A stretch of 64,000 bases of DNA from DATARH01 sp963789255 (GTDB lineage: Bacteria > Pseudomonadota > Alphaproteobacteria > ATCC43930 > CGMCC-115725), in contig CAWBJW010000002.1 of NCBI GenBank assembly GCA_963789255.1, positions 1,116,001 to 1,180,000 of the forward strand, written 5' to 3'. The notes beneath the pieces are model-generated. The model made no database searches. It saw only the letters and a program-made list of their open reading frames with translations, and had not been told where the DNA came from. Below are positions 1 through 8,422 of this stretch, piece after piece (within the stretch, counting starts at the first letter, position 1; every line of letters begins with the position of its first letter). The position numbers and the translations under genes were made by a program.

Positions 1-177
1 GACGCACGCTTCATCCACGCGCATTGTCCGGTCGCCGAATTCGGCCTCGTCGGGCTGACGATGCACAAGACCGACGAGCGCGTCGAACTCGCCGACCTCG
101 CCCAGCTGACCGCGATCTACGAGGCCTTTCTCGACCGCTTCTTCGGCCGGGCATCAACGGCCGAGCCCGATAGATGA
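1..177 (+). CDS. dapE: Succinyl-diaminopimelate desuccinylase, C-terminal end (partial)
   Basis: The gene enters from the left edge; only the last 58 residues are present. They contain the segment ARFIHAHCPVAEFGLVG followed by TMHKTDERVEL, the conserved end of DapE, the M20-family zinc enzyme that removes succinate from N-succinyl-LL-diaminopimelate in lysine and peptidoglycan precursor synthesis. The histidine in TMHK is the usual C-terminal metal-ligand position in this family. The stop TGA (175-177) overlaps the ATG (174-176) of the next gene as ATGA, so the two are probably translationally coupled. The catalytic N-terminal half lies outside the window. Confidence 0.9.
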   Translation, partial: DARFIHAHCPVAEFGLVGLTMHKTDERVELADLAQLTAIYEAFLDRFFGRASTAEPDR

Positions 178-750
178 CATCGGCGGCCTGGACCGAGGTG
201 CAGGCTGGCGGTCGGCGGCGCCTTGCGCCTGGCCTGCGGCGACCGGCGCGGGCTAGGGCTTTTCGACACCTCGATCGACGGGTTCTGGCGCTCGTTTCGC
301 GCCGGGGTGATCTGCTACCCGCTCTACCTCGTGCTCCTCGGCTTTCGCGTTGCCGACGCGCAATGGGCCGCATCCGGGATCGCGCCGATCCTCGTCGTCG
401 AGACGATTGCCTATGTCATCTCCTGGGTGGCGTTCCCGCTGCTGATCCTGCCGGTTTCCCGCGGTCTTGGCCGCGAGAGCCGGTTTCTCGCCTTCATGGT
501 CGCCTACAACTGGTCGCAGATACCGCAGACCGCGCTGTTCGTGCTGGTCGGGGTGGATAGCGCGACCGGCCTCCTCGGGCCATCGGCCGCGCAGTTCGCC
601 GGATTGCTCGCCGTCATCGCCTCGCTTGTCTACGAGTGGTACATCGCCCGCGTCGCGCTCGCGGTCACCGGCGCGCAGGCGACGCTCGTGGTCATCGTCG
701 ATCTCGTGCTCAGCACCGCCTTGGGCCGCGTTGCGCAGGGACTGTACTAG
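174..750 (+). CDS. Conserved membrane protein coupled to dapE, split by a +1 frameshift
   Basis: Hypothetical integral membrane protein of about 191 residues once one extra base is removed. The natural start is the ATG at 174, which overlaps the dapE stop; it reads MTSAAWTEVQAG and then loses frame near 204-215. The downstream frame reads GDRRGLGLFDTSIDGFW and runs to 750. Without correction the only usable start is a TTG at 223. Four or five hydrophobic stretches are visible, including VICYPLYLVLLGF, ETIAYVISWVAFPLLILPV and FAGLLAVIASLVYEW, so it sits in the inner membrane. I do not recognise a function. The ATGA overlap and the smooth protein obtained after deleting one G in gctggcggtc support a sequence error or a very recent frameshift. 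Confidence 0.7.
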
Positions 751-998
751 GGTCAAACTCAATTTCGCAATCCGCCAGCCCCTGGCGGCGTAAGGTTCAG
801 GCCAACGGCGTTCCGCAGCACGGGAAACCGTACTCAAGACTGAAGCGTGCCAGCCACCTGCTCTGTCAAGCGGCTGACCGTTTTATGCGTTCATAGATAT
901 TATCATGTTGACAAATTATGCATAATATGCCATAGTATCATTTTGAGGCCAGCTGTGTCGCAGATGATGGCTGTTTTTCGCGACGAGGGGAGCCGGCG

Positions 999-1106
999 AT
1001 GGTTGATATGCTGCTGCACACCTACATCCGGGCGATCGACGCCACCGATTTCGAGCGGCGGCTGAAACGGCTGGAGGCGAGCGATAACCGGGCCGGCTCA
1101 TGGTAG
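999..1106 (+). CDS. Possible small protein, 35 residues
   Basis: A short open frame, starting MVDMLLHTYIRAIDATDFE and ending in SDNRAGSW, has a purine-rich ribosome site (gacgagggga) at a sensible distance upstream of the ATG. The predicted peptide is amphipathic and highly charged in the middle (ERRLKRLEA), as expected for a short helix. The surrounding 751-998 stretch is AT-richer than the rest and holds no other gene I can support. The function is unknown, and it may be a fragment of a larger lost gene. Confidence 0.35.
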   Translation: MVDMLLHTYIRAIDATDFERRLKRLEASDNRAGSW

Positions 1107-1139
1107 TCCGGCCCGGTCCGGGGCAGTCCGGGCCGGACT
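1105..1139. terminator. GC-rich hairpin after the small ORF
   Basis: A perfect 11-bp inverted repeat: AGTCCGGCCCG at 1105-1115 pairs with CGGGCCGGACT at 1129-1139 around a 13-base loop. It begins at the stop codon of the 35-residue ORF. No clear T-run follows at once, so a Rho-independent terminator is possible but not certain. Confidence 0.35.
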
Positions 1140-1230
1140 CGCCCGCTGTAAATTTCCTGCAGAAAAAACAGCAAAAACAGCGGAGCGGCGGTTGTCTGGA
1201 CCGGCCCCGGGCGTCACCGCGCACAGCGCC

Positions 1231-1258
1231 TTGTACTTTTGCCCATCTTTGGTATTAG
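1231..1258 (+). promoter_or_regulatory. Candidate sigma-70-like promoter of the MucR gene
   Basis: TTGTAC at 1231-1236 and TATTAG at 1253-1258 are separated by 16 bases, about 27 bases before the ATG of the MucR gene. The stretch is AT-rich compared with its surroundings. MucR proteins bind AT-rich DNA and often repress their own gene, so autoregulation here is likely but inferred. Confidence 0.35.
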
Positions 1259-1285
1259 ACTTGGCAAATCGAACAGGGGGACGAA

Positions 1286-1774
1286 ATGGCCGCTGAAGCG
1301 AAATATCAAGGGGTATATCCCCAGCTCGTCACCAAGATCATCGCCAGCTACGTATCGCACCATAATATCGCGCCCGAGCAGATACCCGAATTGATCAACT
1401 CGGTGCATCGCACGATCGACAGCCTCGGCAAGCCGGTTGAGCCGCAAGGCGCCTTGACCCCGGCCGTGCCGTTGCGGCGCTCGGTGCAGCGCGATGCCGT
1501 CATTTGCCTCGAATGCGGCTGGAAGGGCAAGATGCTGCGTCGGCACCTCAGCACCCGCCATGGCTTGACCGGGGAGCTGTATCTCAAACGCTGGGGCCTG
1601 CCAAGCGATCATCCGCTGACCGCACCGATCTATTCCGAGCAACGCTCGATCCTGGCCAAGGAGTTGGGCCTCGGCCGCGGCGGCCGCCAGACCGCGCCGC
1701 CGCCGCCGCCGCCAAGCGAGGCGCCGCGACGCCGCGGCCGGCCCCGCGGTTCCCGCAACGCGCGCGCCGGGTAG
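1286..1774 (+). CDS. MucR/Ros family zinc-finger transcriptional regulator
   Basis: DNA-binding regulator of 162 residues with the family's single zinc finger: C74 and C77 (ICLECGWKGKML) with H87 and H92 (RRHLSTRH), followed by the typical GLTGELYLKRWGLPSDHPL tail. Ros/MucR proteins control exopolysaccharide, motility and cell-cycle genes in alphaproteobacteria and act as silencers on AT-rich DNA. Unusual is the C-terminus: a run of seven prolines, then RRRGRPRGSR, whose RGRP core resembles an AT-hook. That would add a second minor-groove contact. The start is set by the ATG preceded by caggggga. Family assignment is secure; the target genes are not visible here. Confidence 0.93.
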   Translation: MAAEAKYQGVYPQLVTKIIASYVSHHNIAPEQIPELINSVHRTIDSLGKPVEPQGALTPAVPLRRSVQRDAVICLECGWKGKMLRRHLSTRHGLTGELYLKRWGLPSDHPLTAPIYSEQRSILAKELGLGRGGRQTAPPPPPPSEAPRRRGRPRGSRNARAG

Positions 1775-1785
1775 GCGTCCGGCAA

Positions 1786-2371
1786 TCAAGCGCCGGGAGG
1801 TTTGCGGCGCCGCGTCCCGGTCTCGGTGACGATCAGTTCCATCGGCACGTCGAAGGGCTGGGGATGGATCGTCTGCAGTTGCTGTATGTCGAACCCGATC
1901 CCGACTGCCAGTGGTCGCGGCGACAGCGCCCCCAGGGTTCGGTCGAAATAGCCGCCGCCGTAGCCCAGCCGGTAGCAGGCCGGGTCGAACCCGACGAGCG
2001 GGGCCAGCACGATCGCCGGTGTGACGACCGTGCGGTTTTCCGGCACCGGGATGTTCCACACGCCGTCGAACGAGCGGCTCGCCGGGGCGCCAGGCGCGGT
2101 ATTCGAGCGGTCCCTTCTTGTCGACCACGACCGGCAGCGCGACGCCGCGCCCGGCCGCGACCGCCCAGTCGATCAGCGGCCGCGGGTCGAACTCCGCGCG
2201 AAACGGCCAATAGACGCCGAGAATTCCCAGCCGCCCGGCAATCAGGACCCGCAGCTCGGCGTCGATGCGCGCCACCCAAAGCCGCCGCTCGTCGGCAGGC
2301 AGCGCCTGGCGCAGCGCAATGAGGCGCTCGCGCTCGCCCCGCCGCCACCGCTTGACCGCATCGGGATCCAC
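1786..2371 (-). CDS. 5-formyltetrahydrofolate cyclo-ligase, frameshifted
   Basis: This enzyme converts 5-formyl-THF to 5,10-methenyl-THF with ATP, salvaging a folate that inhibits other folate enzymes. The N-terminal half (from a GTG at 2371) contains ILGVYWPFRAEFDPRPL. The C-terminal half, in another frame, contains VWNIPVPENRTVVTPAIV and the nucleotide/folate-binding signature RLGYGGGYFDRTL. The two join as GEPLVDGVWNIPVP if one base is removed near 2068. The 586-base span leaves remainder 1. The corrected protein is 194 residues, normal for the family. It is the last gene of a leftward group with fhs, which makes functional sense in one-carbon metabolism. Confidence 0.85.
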
Positions 2372-2381
2372 GTACCGCTCT

Positions 2382-2810
2382 TTATTTCGGAATCAGGTCG
2401 AGCACGTCTTCGCCGTTGTGCAGGCGTTCAGCCAGCTCCGTATGAAATTGGCGCAGCCACTCCACCATCTCCTCCGGCTGCTTTGTCGAATGCACGTTGT
2501 CGCAATCGTCGGCGACCTCGTCCATAATCAAGCGCATGTTTCGAACCTCGACACCGCCAAACGGATAGTCCAACAGCAAGTCGAAATAGAATTTGACCGG
2601 GGCCGTTCGGCTATTGGGTTTGATACGGAGCCGTTGGATTTTGCGCAGCCATGTCTTGATTTCTTTTCTGAAATGCTGCCGTGCTTCGTCGGAAAAATCG
2701 AAACCAACCAACTTGACCAGATGCGCATTTATCGGGTCGTATAGACCGAGAATAGTCTGTTCGACCGGTTTTCGCGGCAACACCATCAGGAATTCTTCAT
2801 CGACTTTCAT
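2382..2810 (-). CDS. Hypothetical protein between fhs and the cyclo-ligase
   Basis: A 142-residue soluble, acidic protein starting MKVDEEFLMVLPRKPVEQT and ending in GEDVLDLIPK. No signal peptide, membrane segment or motif that I recognise. It has AT-richer codon use than its neighbours (many AAA, AAT and TTT codons), which suggests it arrived by transfer. It is placed in the same direction as fhs (15 bases downstream of that gene) and 10 bases before the cyclo-ligase start, so it is probably co-transcribed with the folate genes. A role in folate metabolism cannot be assumed from position alone. Confidence 0.65.
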   Translation of the reverse strand: MKVDEEFLMVLPRKPVEQTILGLYDPINAHLVKLVGFDFSDEARQHFRKEIKTWLRKIQRLRIKPNSRTAPVKFYFDLLLDYPFGGVEVRNMRLIMDEVADDCDNVHSTKQPEEMVEWLRQFHTELAERLHNGEDVLDLIPK

Positions 2811-2825
2811 GTGATGGTTCTCCCG

Positions 2826-4535
2826 TTACGCTAGAACAGCCCGGTGATGCGCCCGTCTTCGGTCAGACTCGATATTGTTGGCGGCGGGCACCCGCGGCAG
2901 GCCGGGCATCGTCATGATCTCGCCGCACACGGCAACGATAAACTCGGCGCCGGCGGACAGGCGGATCTCGCGCACCGCCAGCACATGGTCCTCAGGCGCG
3001 CCCTTGGCGTTGGCATCGGTGGTAAAGCTGTACTGGGTCTTGGCAATGCACACCGGGAAATGGCCGAACCCGGCCTTTTGCAATTCGGCGAGCCGGCTCT
3101 CGATGGCGGCGTCGCAAGCGATGTCGCGGGCCCGGTAAATCTTCTGGGCGATCGTCTTGATCTTGTCGCGCAGCGGCATCTCGTCGGGATAGAGAAAGCG
3201 GAAGTCGGCCTTGCCGCTGTCGGCGAGCTTGACGACGGCATGGGCCAGGTTCGCCGCGCCTTCGCCGCCCTCGGCCCAATGGTCGGCGATCACCGCCTCG
3301 ACCCCCATGCCGGCGCACAATTCCTTCAGCCTGCCGTGCTCGGCCTCGGTATCGGCGCTGAAGCGGTTGACCGAGACCACCACCGGCACCCCGAAGCCGC
3401 GCAGATTTTCGAGATGGCGCTGCAGGTTGGCGAAGCCCTTTTCAAGTGCCGCGACATTCTCCTCCTTGAGCGCGTCGCGCGCGATGCCGCCATGCATCTT
3501 GAGCGCGCGGACGGTCGCGACGATGACCGCCGCATCGGGTTTCAGCCCCGCCTTGCGGCACTTGATGTCGAAGAACTTCTCAGCGCCGAGATCGGCCCCG
3601 AACCCGGCCTCGGTGACGGTATAATCGGCGAGTTTCAGCGCCGTCGTCGTGGCGAGCACCGAGTTACAGCCATGGGCGATGTTGGCAAACGGGCCGCCAT
3701 GGATGAAGGCCGGGTTGTTTTCGAGCGTCTGGACGAGGTTCGGCGCGAGGGCATCCTTCAACAGCGCCGCCATCGACCCGGCCGCCTTAAGATCGGAGGA
3801 CCGCACGGGCTGGCGCTCCCGCGTCTGGCCGACGACGATATTGGCGAGGCGCCGGCGCAGATCCGCCAAATCGGTCGCCAGGCAGAAGATCGCCATCACT
3901 TCCGAGGCAACCGTGATGTCGAACCCATCCTCGCGCGGAAACCCGTTGGCGACCCCGCCGAGCGACGACACGATCGAACGCAACGCCCGGTCGTTCATGT
4001 CGAGCCCGCGGCGCCAGGCGACGCGGCGCGGATCGATGCGCGGCTCCAGGCCATAGTAGATATGGTTGTCGATCAGCGCGGCGAGCAGGTTGTTGGCGGC
4101 GCCGATCGCATGCAGGTCGCCGGTGAAATGGAGGTTGATGTCCTCCATCGGCACGACCTGGGCGTAGCCGCCGCCGGCCGCGCCGCCCTTGACGCCAAAG
4201 CATGGCCCGAGGCTCGGCTCGCGCAAGCACAGGATCGCCTTCTTGCCGATATGGTTGAGCGCGTCGCCGAGGCCGACCGTCGTCGTGGTCTTGCCTTCGC
4301 CGGCCGGGGTTGGGGTGATCGCGGTGACGAGGATCAGCCTGCCGTTCGGCCGGTCCTTCAGCGAGCGGACGTAATCGAGCGAGATCTTGGCCTTGTAGCG
4401 GCCATAGAGCGACAGCGCCTCGTCCGGGATGCCGAGCTTGTCCGCCGCCACCTGGCCGATCGGCCGCATCGCCGCTGCCTGGGCGATCTCGATATCGGAT
4501 TTCGGGTTGCGATGCTGCTCGTCTCCGCGCGCCAC
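2826..4535 (-). CDS. fhs: Formate-tetrahydrofolate ligase
   Basis: ATP-dependent formation of 10-formyl-THF from formate and THF, the entry of formate into one-carbon metabolism. The P-loop TPTPAGEGKTTTTVGL (about residues 74-89), the segment LREPSLGPCFGVKGGA and the C-terminal PGLPRVPAANNI are all family signatures. The start is a GTG preceded by gaggag. The last residues are abnormal: after AANNI the frame reads ESDRRRAHHRAVLA, whereas the next frame reads DGRITGLF and stops at 2831, exactly the family ending. One extra base lies around 2855-2870; the corrected protein is 567 residues. Leads a probable operon with the unknown 142-residue gene and the 5-formyl-THF cyclo-ligase. Confidence 0.93.
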   Translation of the reverse strand: MARGDEQHRNPKSDIEIAQAAAMRPIGQVAADKLGIPDEALSLYGRYKAKISLDYVRSLKDRPNGRLILVTAITPTPAGEGKTTTTVGLGDALNHIGKKAILCLREPSLGPCFGVKGGAAGGGYAQVVPMEDINLHFTGDLHAIGAANNLLAALIDNHIYYGLEPRIDPRRVAWRRGLDMNDRALRSIVSSLGGVANGFPREDGFDITVASEVMAIFCLATDLADLRRRLANIVVGQTRERQPVRSSDLKAAGSMAALLKDALAPNLVQTLENNPAFIHGGPFANIAHGCNSVLATTTALKLADYTVTEAGFGADLGAEKFFDIKCRKAGLKPDAAVIVATVRALKMHGGIARDALKEENVAALEKGFANLQRHLENLRGFGVPVVVSVNRFSADTEAEHGRLKELCAGMGVEAVIADHWAEGGEGAANLAHAVVKLADSGKADFRFLYPDEMPLRDKIKTIAQKIYRARDIACDAAIESRLAELQKAGFGHFPVCIAKTQYSFTTDANAKGAPEDHVLAVREIRLSAGAEFIVAVCGEIMTMPGLPRVPAANNIESDRRRAHHRAVLA

Positions 4536-4752
4536 GGCGATCTCCTCGGCTGGAAAGCTGGCAGGGTCTTAGCCCGTCCGGGCCACCCGCTGCAACCGCT
4601 CTGGACCGGATGGGCTTCATGCCAGGCGAGAGAATTCGCCGCGACCGGGATGGTGGAGGCGTTGCGTGCCGCTCGTGCCGACGGGGATGCCGGTCTATAC
4701 TCGTTCCCTATACTACCGGTGGATTGGCCACTCTTCGGCTTCGAGGTTGAAC

Positions 4753-5259
4753 ATGCATAGGCTGACAGGAACCCTGCGGTCGCGCGCCGGGATGCGCGCG
4801 GCAGTGATCGCAGCCGCTGTCCTTGCGATCGGCGCGATCGTGCCGCAAACGGCACGCGCGCAGCATGGCTGGCACGGCGGCGGGTGGCACGGCGGCGGCT
4901 GGTGGTGGGGCCCCGCCGCAGCCGCGGGCTTCCTCGGCGCTGCGCTGGCCTATCCCTACGCCTACGGCTATCCCTACGGCTACGGCTATCCCTACGGCTA
5001 CCCCTACGCTTATCCCTACCCGCCGCCGGCGCCGGGCTACTATCCCTATCCGCCGACGCCGACCTCCTACCCGCCTCCGGCGCCAGCCTATGGCGCGCCG
5101 CCGGCCGCGGCTCAGGCGAGCGCCGCCGGGATCACCTATACCGACCGGCCGGCCTTCAAAAATGCCGCCGGACAGACCTGCCGCGAATTCCGCGCCGCAA
5201 ACGGCACGATGGGTGCCGCCTGCCAGGACGCCAGCGGGCAGTGGCGCGTCGCCAACTGA
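4753..5259 (+). CDS. Secreted Gly/Tyr/Pro-rich protein with surface-antigen-like tail
   Basis: Starts at the ATG with gagg just upstream; an in-frame ATG at 4666 is less likely because it puts non-signal residues before the leader. The leader (MHRLTGTLRSRAGMRAAVIA onward, cleaving near TARAQ) directs export. The mature part has HGGGWHGGGWWWGP, then tandem YPYGYGYPYG-type repeats, then a Pro-rich stretch. The end, TCREFRAANGTMGAACQ then QWRVAN, resembles the cysteine-containing C-terminus of small outer-membrane or periplasmic antigens of the RT0821/Lpp0805 kind. The function is unknown. The low-complexity middle is likely extended. A strong hairpin terminator follows. Confidence 0.8.
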   Translation: MHRLTGTLRSRAGMRAAVIAAAVLAIGAIVPQTARAQHGWHGGGWHGGGWWWGPAAAAGFLGAALAYPYAYGYPYGYGYPYGYPYAYPYPPPAPGYYPYPPTPTSYPPPAPAYGAPPAAAQASAAGITYTDRPAFKNAAGQTCREFRAANGTMGAACQDASGQWRVAN

Positions 5260-5282
5260 TCCGGCTCGCCGCCACGACCCGA

Positions 5283-5316
5283 AGGGCCCCCGTCCCAAGG
5301 ACGGGGGCCTTGTCGT
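5283..5316 (+). terminator. Rho-independent-type terminator
   Basis: GGCCCCCGTCC (5285-5295) pairs perfectly with GGACGGGGGCC (5299-5309) around the loop CAA, followed by ttgtcgttt. It lies 25 bases after the secreted protein's stop and before the GST gene, so it separates two transcription units. Confidence 0.8.
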
Positions 5317-5368
5317 TTCCGGCGTACGCCGCCATTCTTGGCCGAGCAACGGATCAGGGAATCGAGAC

Positions 5369-6004
5369 ATGGCGCGGCCGATCGTCTATGGCCCGGCGGG
5401 CAGCACCTACATCTGGAGCGCCCGCCTCGCGCTTGCCGAAAAGGGCGTCGCCCACGAGTTGGTCGAGGTCGCCTTCGGCGAGCATCGCCAGGAGCCGCAT
5501 CTGTCGCGCCATCCCTTCGCCAAGGTGCCGGCCTTCGAGCATGACGGCTTCGCGCTGTACGAAACCCAGGCGATCCTGCGCTATATCGACGAAGGCTTCC
5601 CCGTCGCGCCGTTGCAGCCGACCGATCTGCACCAGTTCGCGCGGATGAACCAGATCATCGGCATCGTCAACGCCTATGCCTGGCCGTCGATCGCGGCGGG
5701 CATTCTGTTCAACCGCATGCTCGCCCCGCGTCTCGGGCTGCCGGTTGACGAGGCGGCGGTCGCGGCGGCGTTGCCGCGCGCCCGCCTGTGCCTCTCCGAG
5801 ATCGCCCGGCTGATGGGCGAGCAGCCCTACCTCGCCGGCGAACGGGTCAGCCTGGCCGATCTGATGGTGATCCCGCTCTTCTATTATTTCAGCCGCCTCC
5901 CCGAAGGCGAGGCGCCCTTTGCCGAGCACCCGACCTTGCGGCCGTGGCTGCGGCGCATGGAGGAGCGGCAGAGCTTTCAGGTCACCAAGCCGCCCGGCGT
6001 GTAA
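5369..6004 (+). CDS. Glutathione S-transferase family protein
   Basis: A 211-residue two-domain GST. The N-terminal thioredoxin-like domain ends with the SNAIL/TRAP-like motif YETQAILRYIDEGF and carries the cis-proline at KVPAFEHDGF. The helical C-terminal domain contains ERVSLADLMVIPLFYYF. It probably conjugates glutathione to an electrophile, but the substrate cannot be told from sequence. First gene of a rightward run with an enoyl-CoA hydratase family protein (18 bases away), a dienelactone hydrolase and a second GST, an arrangement typical of xenobiotic or aromatic breakdown. Confidence 0.88.
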   Translation: MARPIVYGPAGSTYIWSARLALAEKGVAHELVEVAFGEHRQEPHLSRHPFAKVPAFEHDGFALYETQAILRYIDEGFPVAPLQPTDLHQFARMNQIIGIVNAYAWPSIAAGILFNRMLAPRLGLPVDEAAVAAALPRARLCLSEIARLMGEQPYLAGERVSLADLMVIPLFYYFSRLPEGEAPFAEHPTLRPWLRRMEERQSFQVTKPPGV

Positions 6005-6021
6005 GCGAAGGAAACAAAAGC

Positions 6022-6828
6022 ATGGCGGCAGCAGCCGGGGCGCCGGGCCAGTCGACCGCGCCGATCGTCACGATCGCGGACGGCCGCGCCACGATCCGCC
6101 TCAACCGCCCGCGCGAGCACAACCGGATCGAACCCGACGATCTCGCCGTATTGTGCGAGACTTTCGCCCGGATCGACGATGACCCGGATATCCGCGTGCT
6201 GGTCCTGACCGGGACCGGCAAGAGCTTCAGTTCGGGCTATCACATCGGCGCGCTGGTCGAGCGCCATGCCGCCAAGCGCGATGGGGAAGAGCCCGGCAGC
6301 GATGCCTTCGAGCGCACCGTTAACCGGCTCGAGGCGCTGCGCGTGCCGACCATCGCCGCGCTCAACGGCGGCGTCTACGGCGGCTCGACCGACCTCGCCC
6401 TTGCCTGCGATTTCCGCATCGGGGTCGAGGGCATGCGGCTCCTGATGCCGGCGGCACGGCTCGGCATCGTCTACTACCCGAGCGGCATCGAGCGCTACGT
6501 CGCCCGCCTCGGCGTCGGCGCGGCGAAAAAGCTGTTCCTGACCGCAACGCCGATCGAGACGCAGGAAATGCTGCGCATCGGCTATCTCGACGAAGCGGTG
6601 CCGGCAGCCGAACTGATGGTGCGGGTCGATGCCCTGGCCGCGACGCTCGCCGCCAACGCGCCGCTCGCCCTCGCCGGGCTGAAGCGCGCAATCAACGAGA
6701 TCGCCGGCGGCCGGCTCGACCGCGCCGCCTTGGCCGCCGCGCGCGCCCGCTGCGCCGCTTCCGAGGACCATGCCGAAGCCTTGCATGCCTGGGGCGAGAA
6801 GCGCGCGCCGGTGTTTCGCGGCCGCTGA
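6022..6828 (+). CDS. Enoyl-CoA hydratase/isomerase family protein
   Basis: 268-residue crotonase-fold protein. Oxyanion-hole segments are visible at SFSSGYHIGAL and NGGVYGGSTDLALACDFRI. The position that usually carries the second catalytic glutamate reads GIVYYPSGIERYVARLG, so ordinary hydratase chemistry is not assured; it may be a hydrolase or isomerase of the same fold. The start is the ATG after gaaggaaac. It follows the GST gene closely and precedes a dienelactone hydrolase, so a catabolic role is likely. Confidence 0.88.
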   Translation: MAAAAGAPGQSTAPIVTIADGRATIRLNRPREHNRIEPDDLAVLCETFARIDDDPDIRVLVLTGTGKSFSSGYHIGALVERHAAKRDGEEPGSDAFERTVNRLEALRVPTIAALNGGVYGGSTDLALACDFRIGVEGMRLLMPAARLGIVYYPSGIERYVARLGVGAAKKLFLTATPIETQEMLRIGYLDEAVPAAELMVRVDALAATLAANAPLALAGLKRAINEIAGGRLDRAALAAARARCAASEDHAEALHAWGEKRAPVFRGR

Positions 6829-6921
6829 AGGCGGCCCCAAATCAGCAAAACCGCGTGACATCAGGACGCAATCGCGCGACGCTGCGGCCCTCCCACTTTG
6901 CCTGACCGGAGGACCCCCGCG

Positions 6922-7653
6922 ATGCTCGAAAAGGACGTCATCGTCACGACCAAATACGGCAAGATGCCGACTTTCGCGGTCTGCCCCGACGAGCCAGGCG
7001 AGTATCCGGGCATCATCTTCTACATGGACGCGCCGGGCATCCGCGAAGAACTGCGCAACATGGCGCGACGCATCGCGAGGGCCGGCTATTTCTGCCTGTT
7101 GCCCGACATGTACTACCGGCTCGGCACGCTGCGCTTCGATGTGCAGCGCCGCGACGACGCGATGTTCCAATGCATCCGGGGCGCGTTGAACAGCCTGACC
7201 AACGCGATGGTGATGGACGACACCGGCGGCCTCATCGGCTGGCTCGACGCGCAGGACAAGGCCAAGCCCGGCCCGCTCGGCTGCGTCGGCTATTGCATGA
7301 GCGGCCAGCACATCACCAACGCGGCCGCGTTCTTCCCGCACCGCATCGCGTCGGCCGCCTCGCTCTACGGTGTCGGCATCATCACCGACAAGGAGGACTC
7401 GCCGCATCTGTTCCTCGACCGGATCAAGGGCGAGCTTTATTACGCCTTTGCCGAGACCGACCGCAGCGTGCCGCCGCATATCACGGGCGAGCTCAAGGGC
7501 TTGCTCGAGAAGCACGGCATCAAGCACAAGCTGAAGGTGTTCGCCGGCACCGAGCACGGCTTCGCGTTCCCCGAGCGGGCGATCTACAACACGCTGGCTG
7601 CCGAGGAAACCTGGGATAAGATGTTCGCGATGTGGGACCGCACGCTGAAATAG
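6922..7653 (+). CDS. Dienelactone hydrolase family protein
   Basis: 243-residue alpha/beta hydrolase. The nucleophile lies in GYCMSG (C125), with D180 in ETDRSVPP and H212 in GTEHGFAFP completing the Cys-Asp-His triad of dienelactone hydrolases. These enzymes open lactone rings in chlorinated aromatic degradation, though many members act on other esters. The start is the ATG preceded by ggagga; an upstream in-frame TTG at 6898 has no ribosome site. It sits between a crotonase-family gene and a GST gene in the same direction. Confidence 0.9.
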   Translation: MLEKDVIVTTKYGKMPTFAVCPDEPGEYPGIIFYMDAPGIREELRNMARRIARAGYFCLLPDMYYRLGTLRFDVQRRDDAMFQCIRGALNSLTNAMVMDDTGGLIGWLDAQDKAKPGPLGCVGYCMSGQHITNAAAFFPHRIASAASLYGVGIITDKEDSPHLFLDRIKGELYYAFAETDRSVPPHITGELKGLLEKHGIKHKLKVFAGTEHGFAFPERAIYNTLAAEETWDKMFAMWDRTLK

Positions 7654-7666
7654 CCGTCGGGTCGAT

Positions 7667-7741
7667 GGGTTTCGTTTTCGCTCAACCCGCCCTGCGTCCC
7701 GCGGGGATGCTTGCAGGGTGGGTTGAGCGGAAGCGAAACCC
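7667..7741. repeat. Palindromic intergenic repeat (REP-like)
   Basis: GGGTTTCG (7667-7674) mirrors CGAAACCC (7734-7741), and inside them CTCAACCC and CCCTGC mirror GCAGGG and GGGTTGAG. The whole forms a long imperfect hairpin between two genes of the same run. The motif GGGTTGAGCG with CGAAACCC is a widespread bacterial intergenic repeat type. Related half-sites are seen near 53727-53755 and 58205-58222. Confidence 0.7.
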
Positions 7742-7765
7742 GTCATTGAAAGAGGACCTGCCGCG

Positions 7766-8389
<624 letters not shown>

Positions 8390-8422
8390 CCCGCTCCCGC
8401 AACGCCGCGGGGTGAGAGTGGT

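Noticed and set aside
2844..4760. A rightward open frame of 638 codons opposite fhs
   Set aside because: Same reason: fhs is unmistakable on the other strand and the opposing product has mirror-like low-complexity composition.
4935..5060. Short tandem repeats resembling a CRISPR or satellite array
   Set aside because: They are in-frame TATCCCTACGG-type codon repeats that encode the YPYGYGYP tract of the secreted protein, with no spacers.
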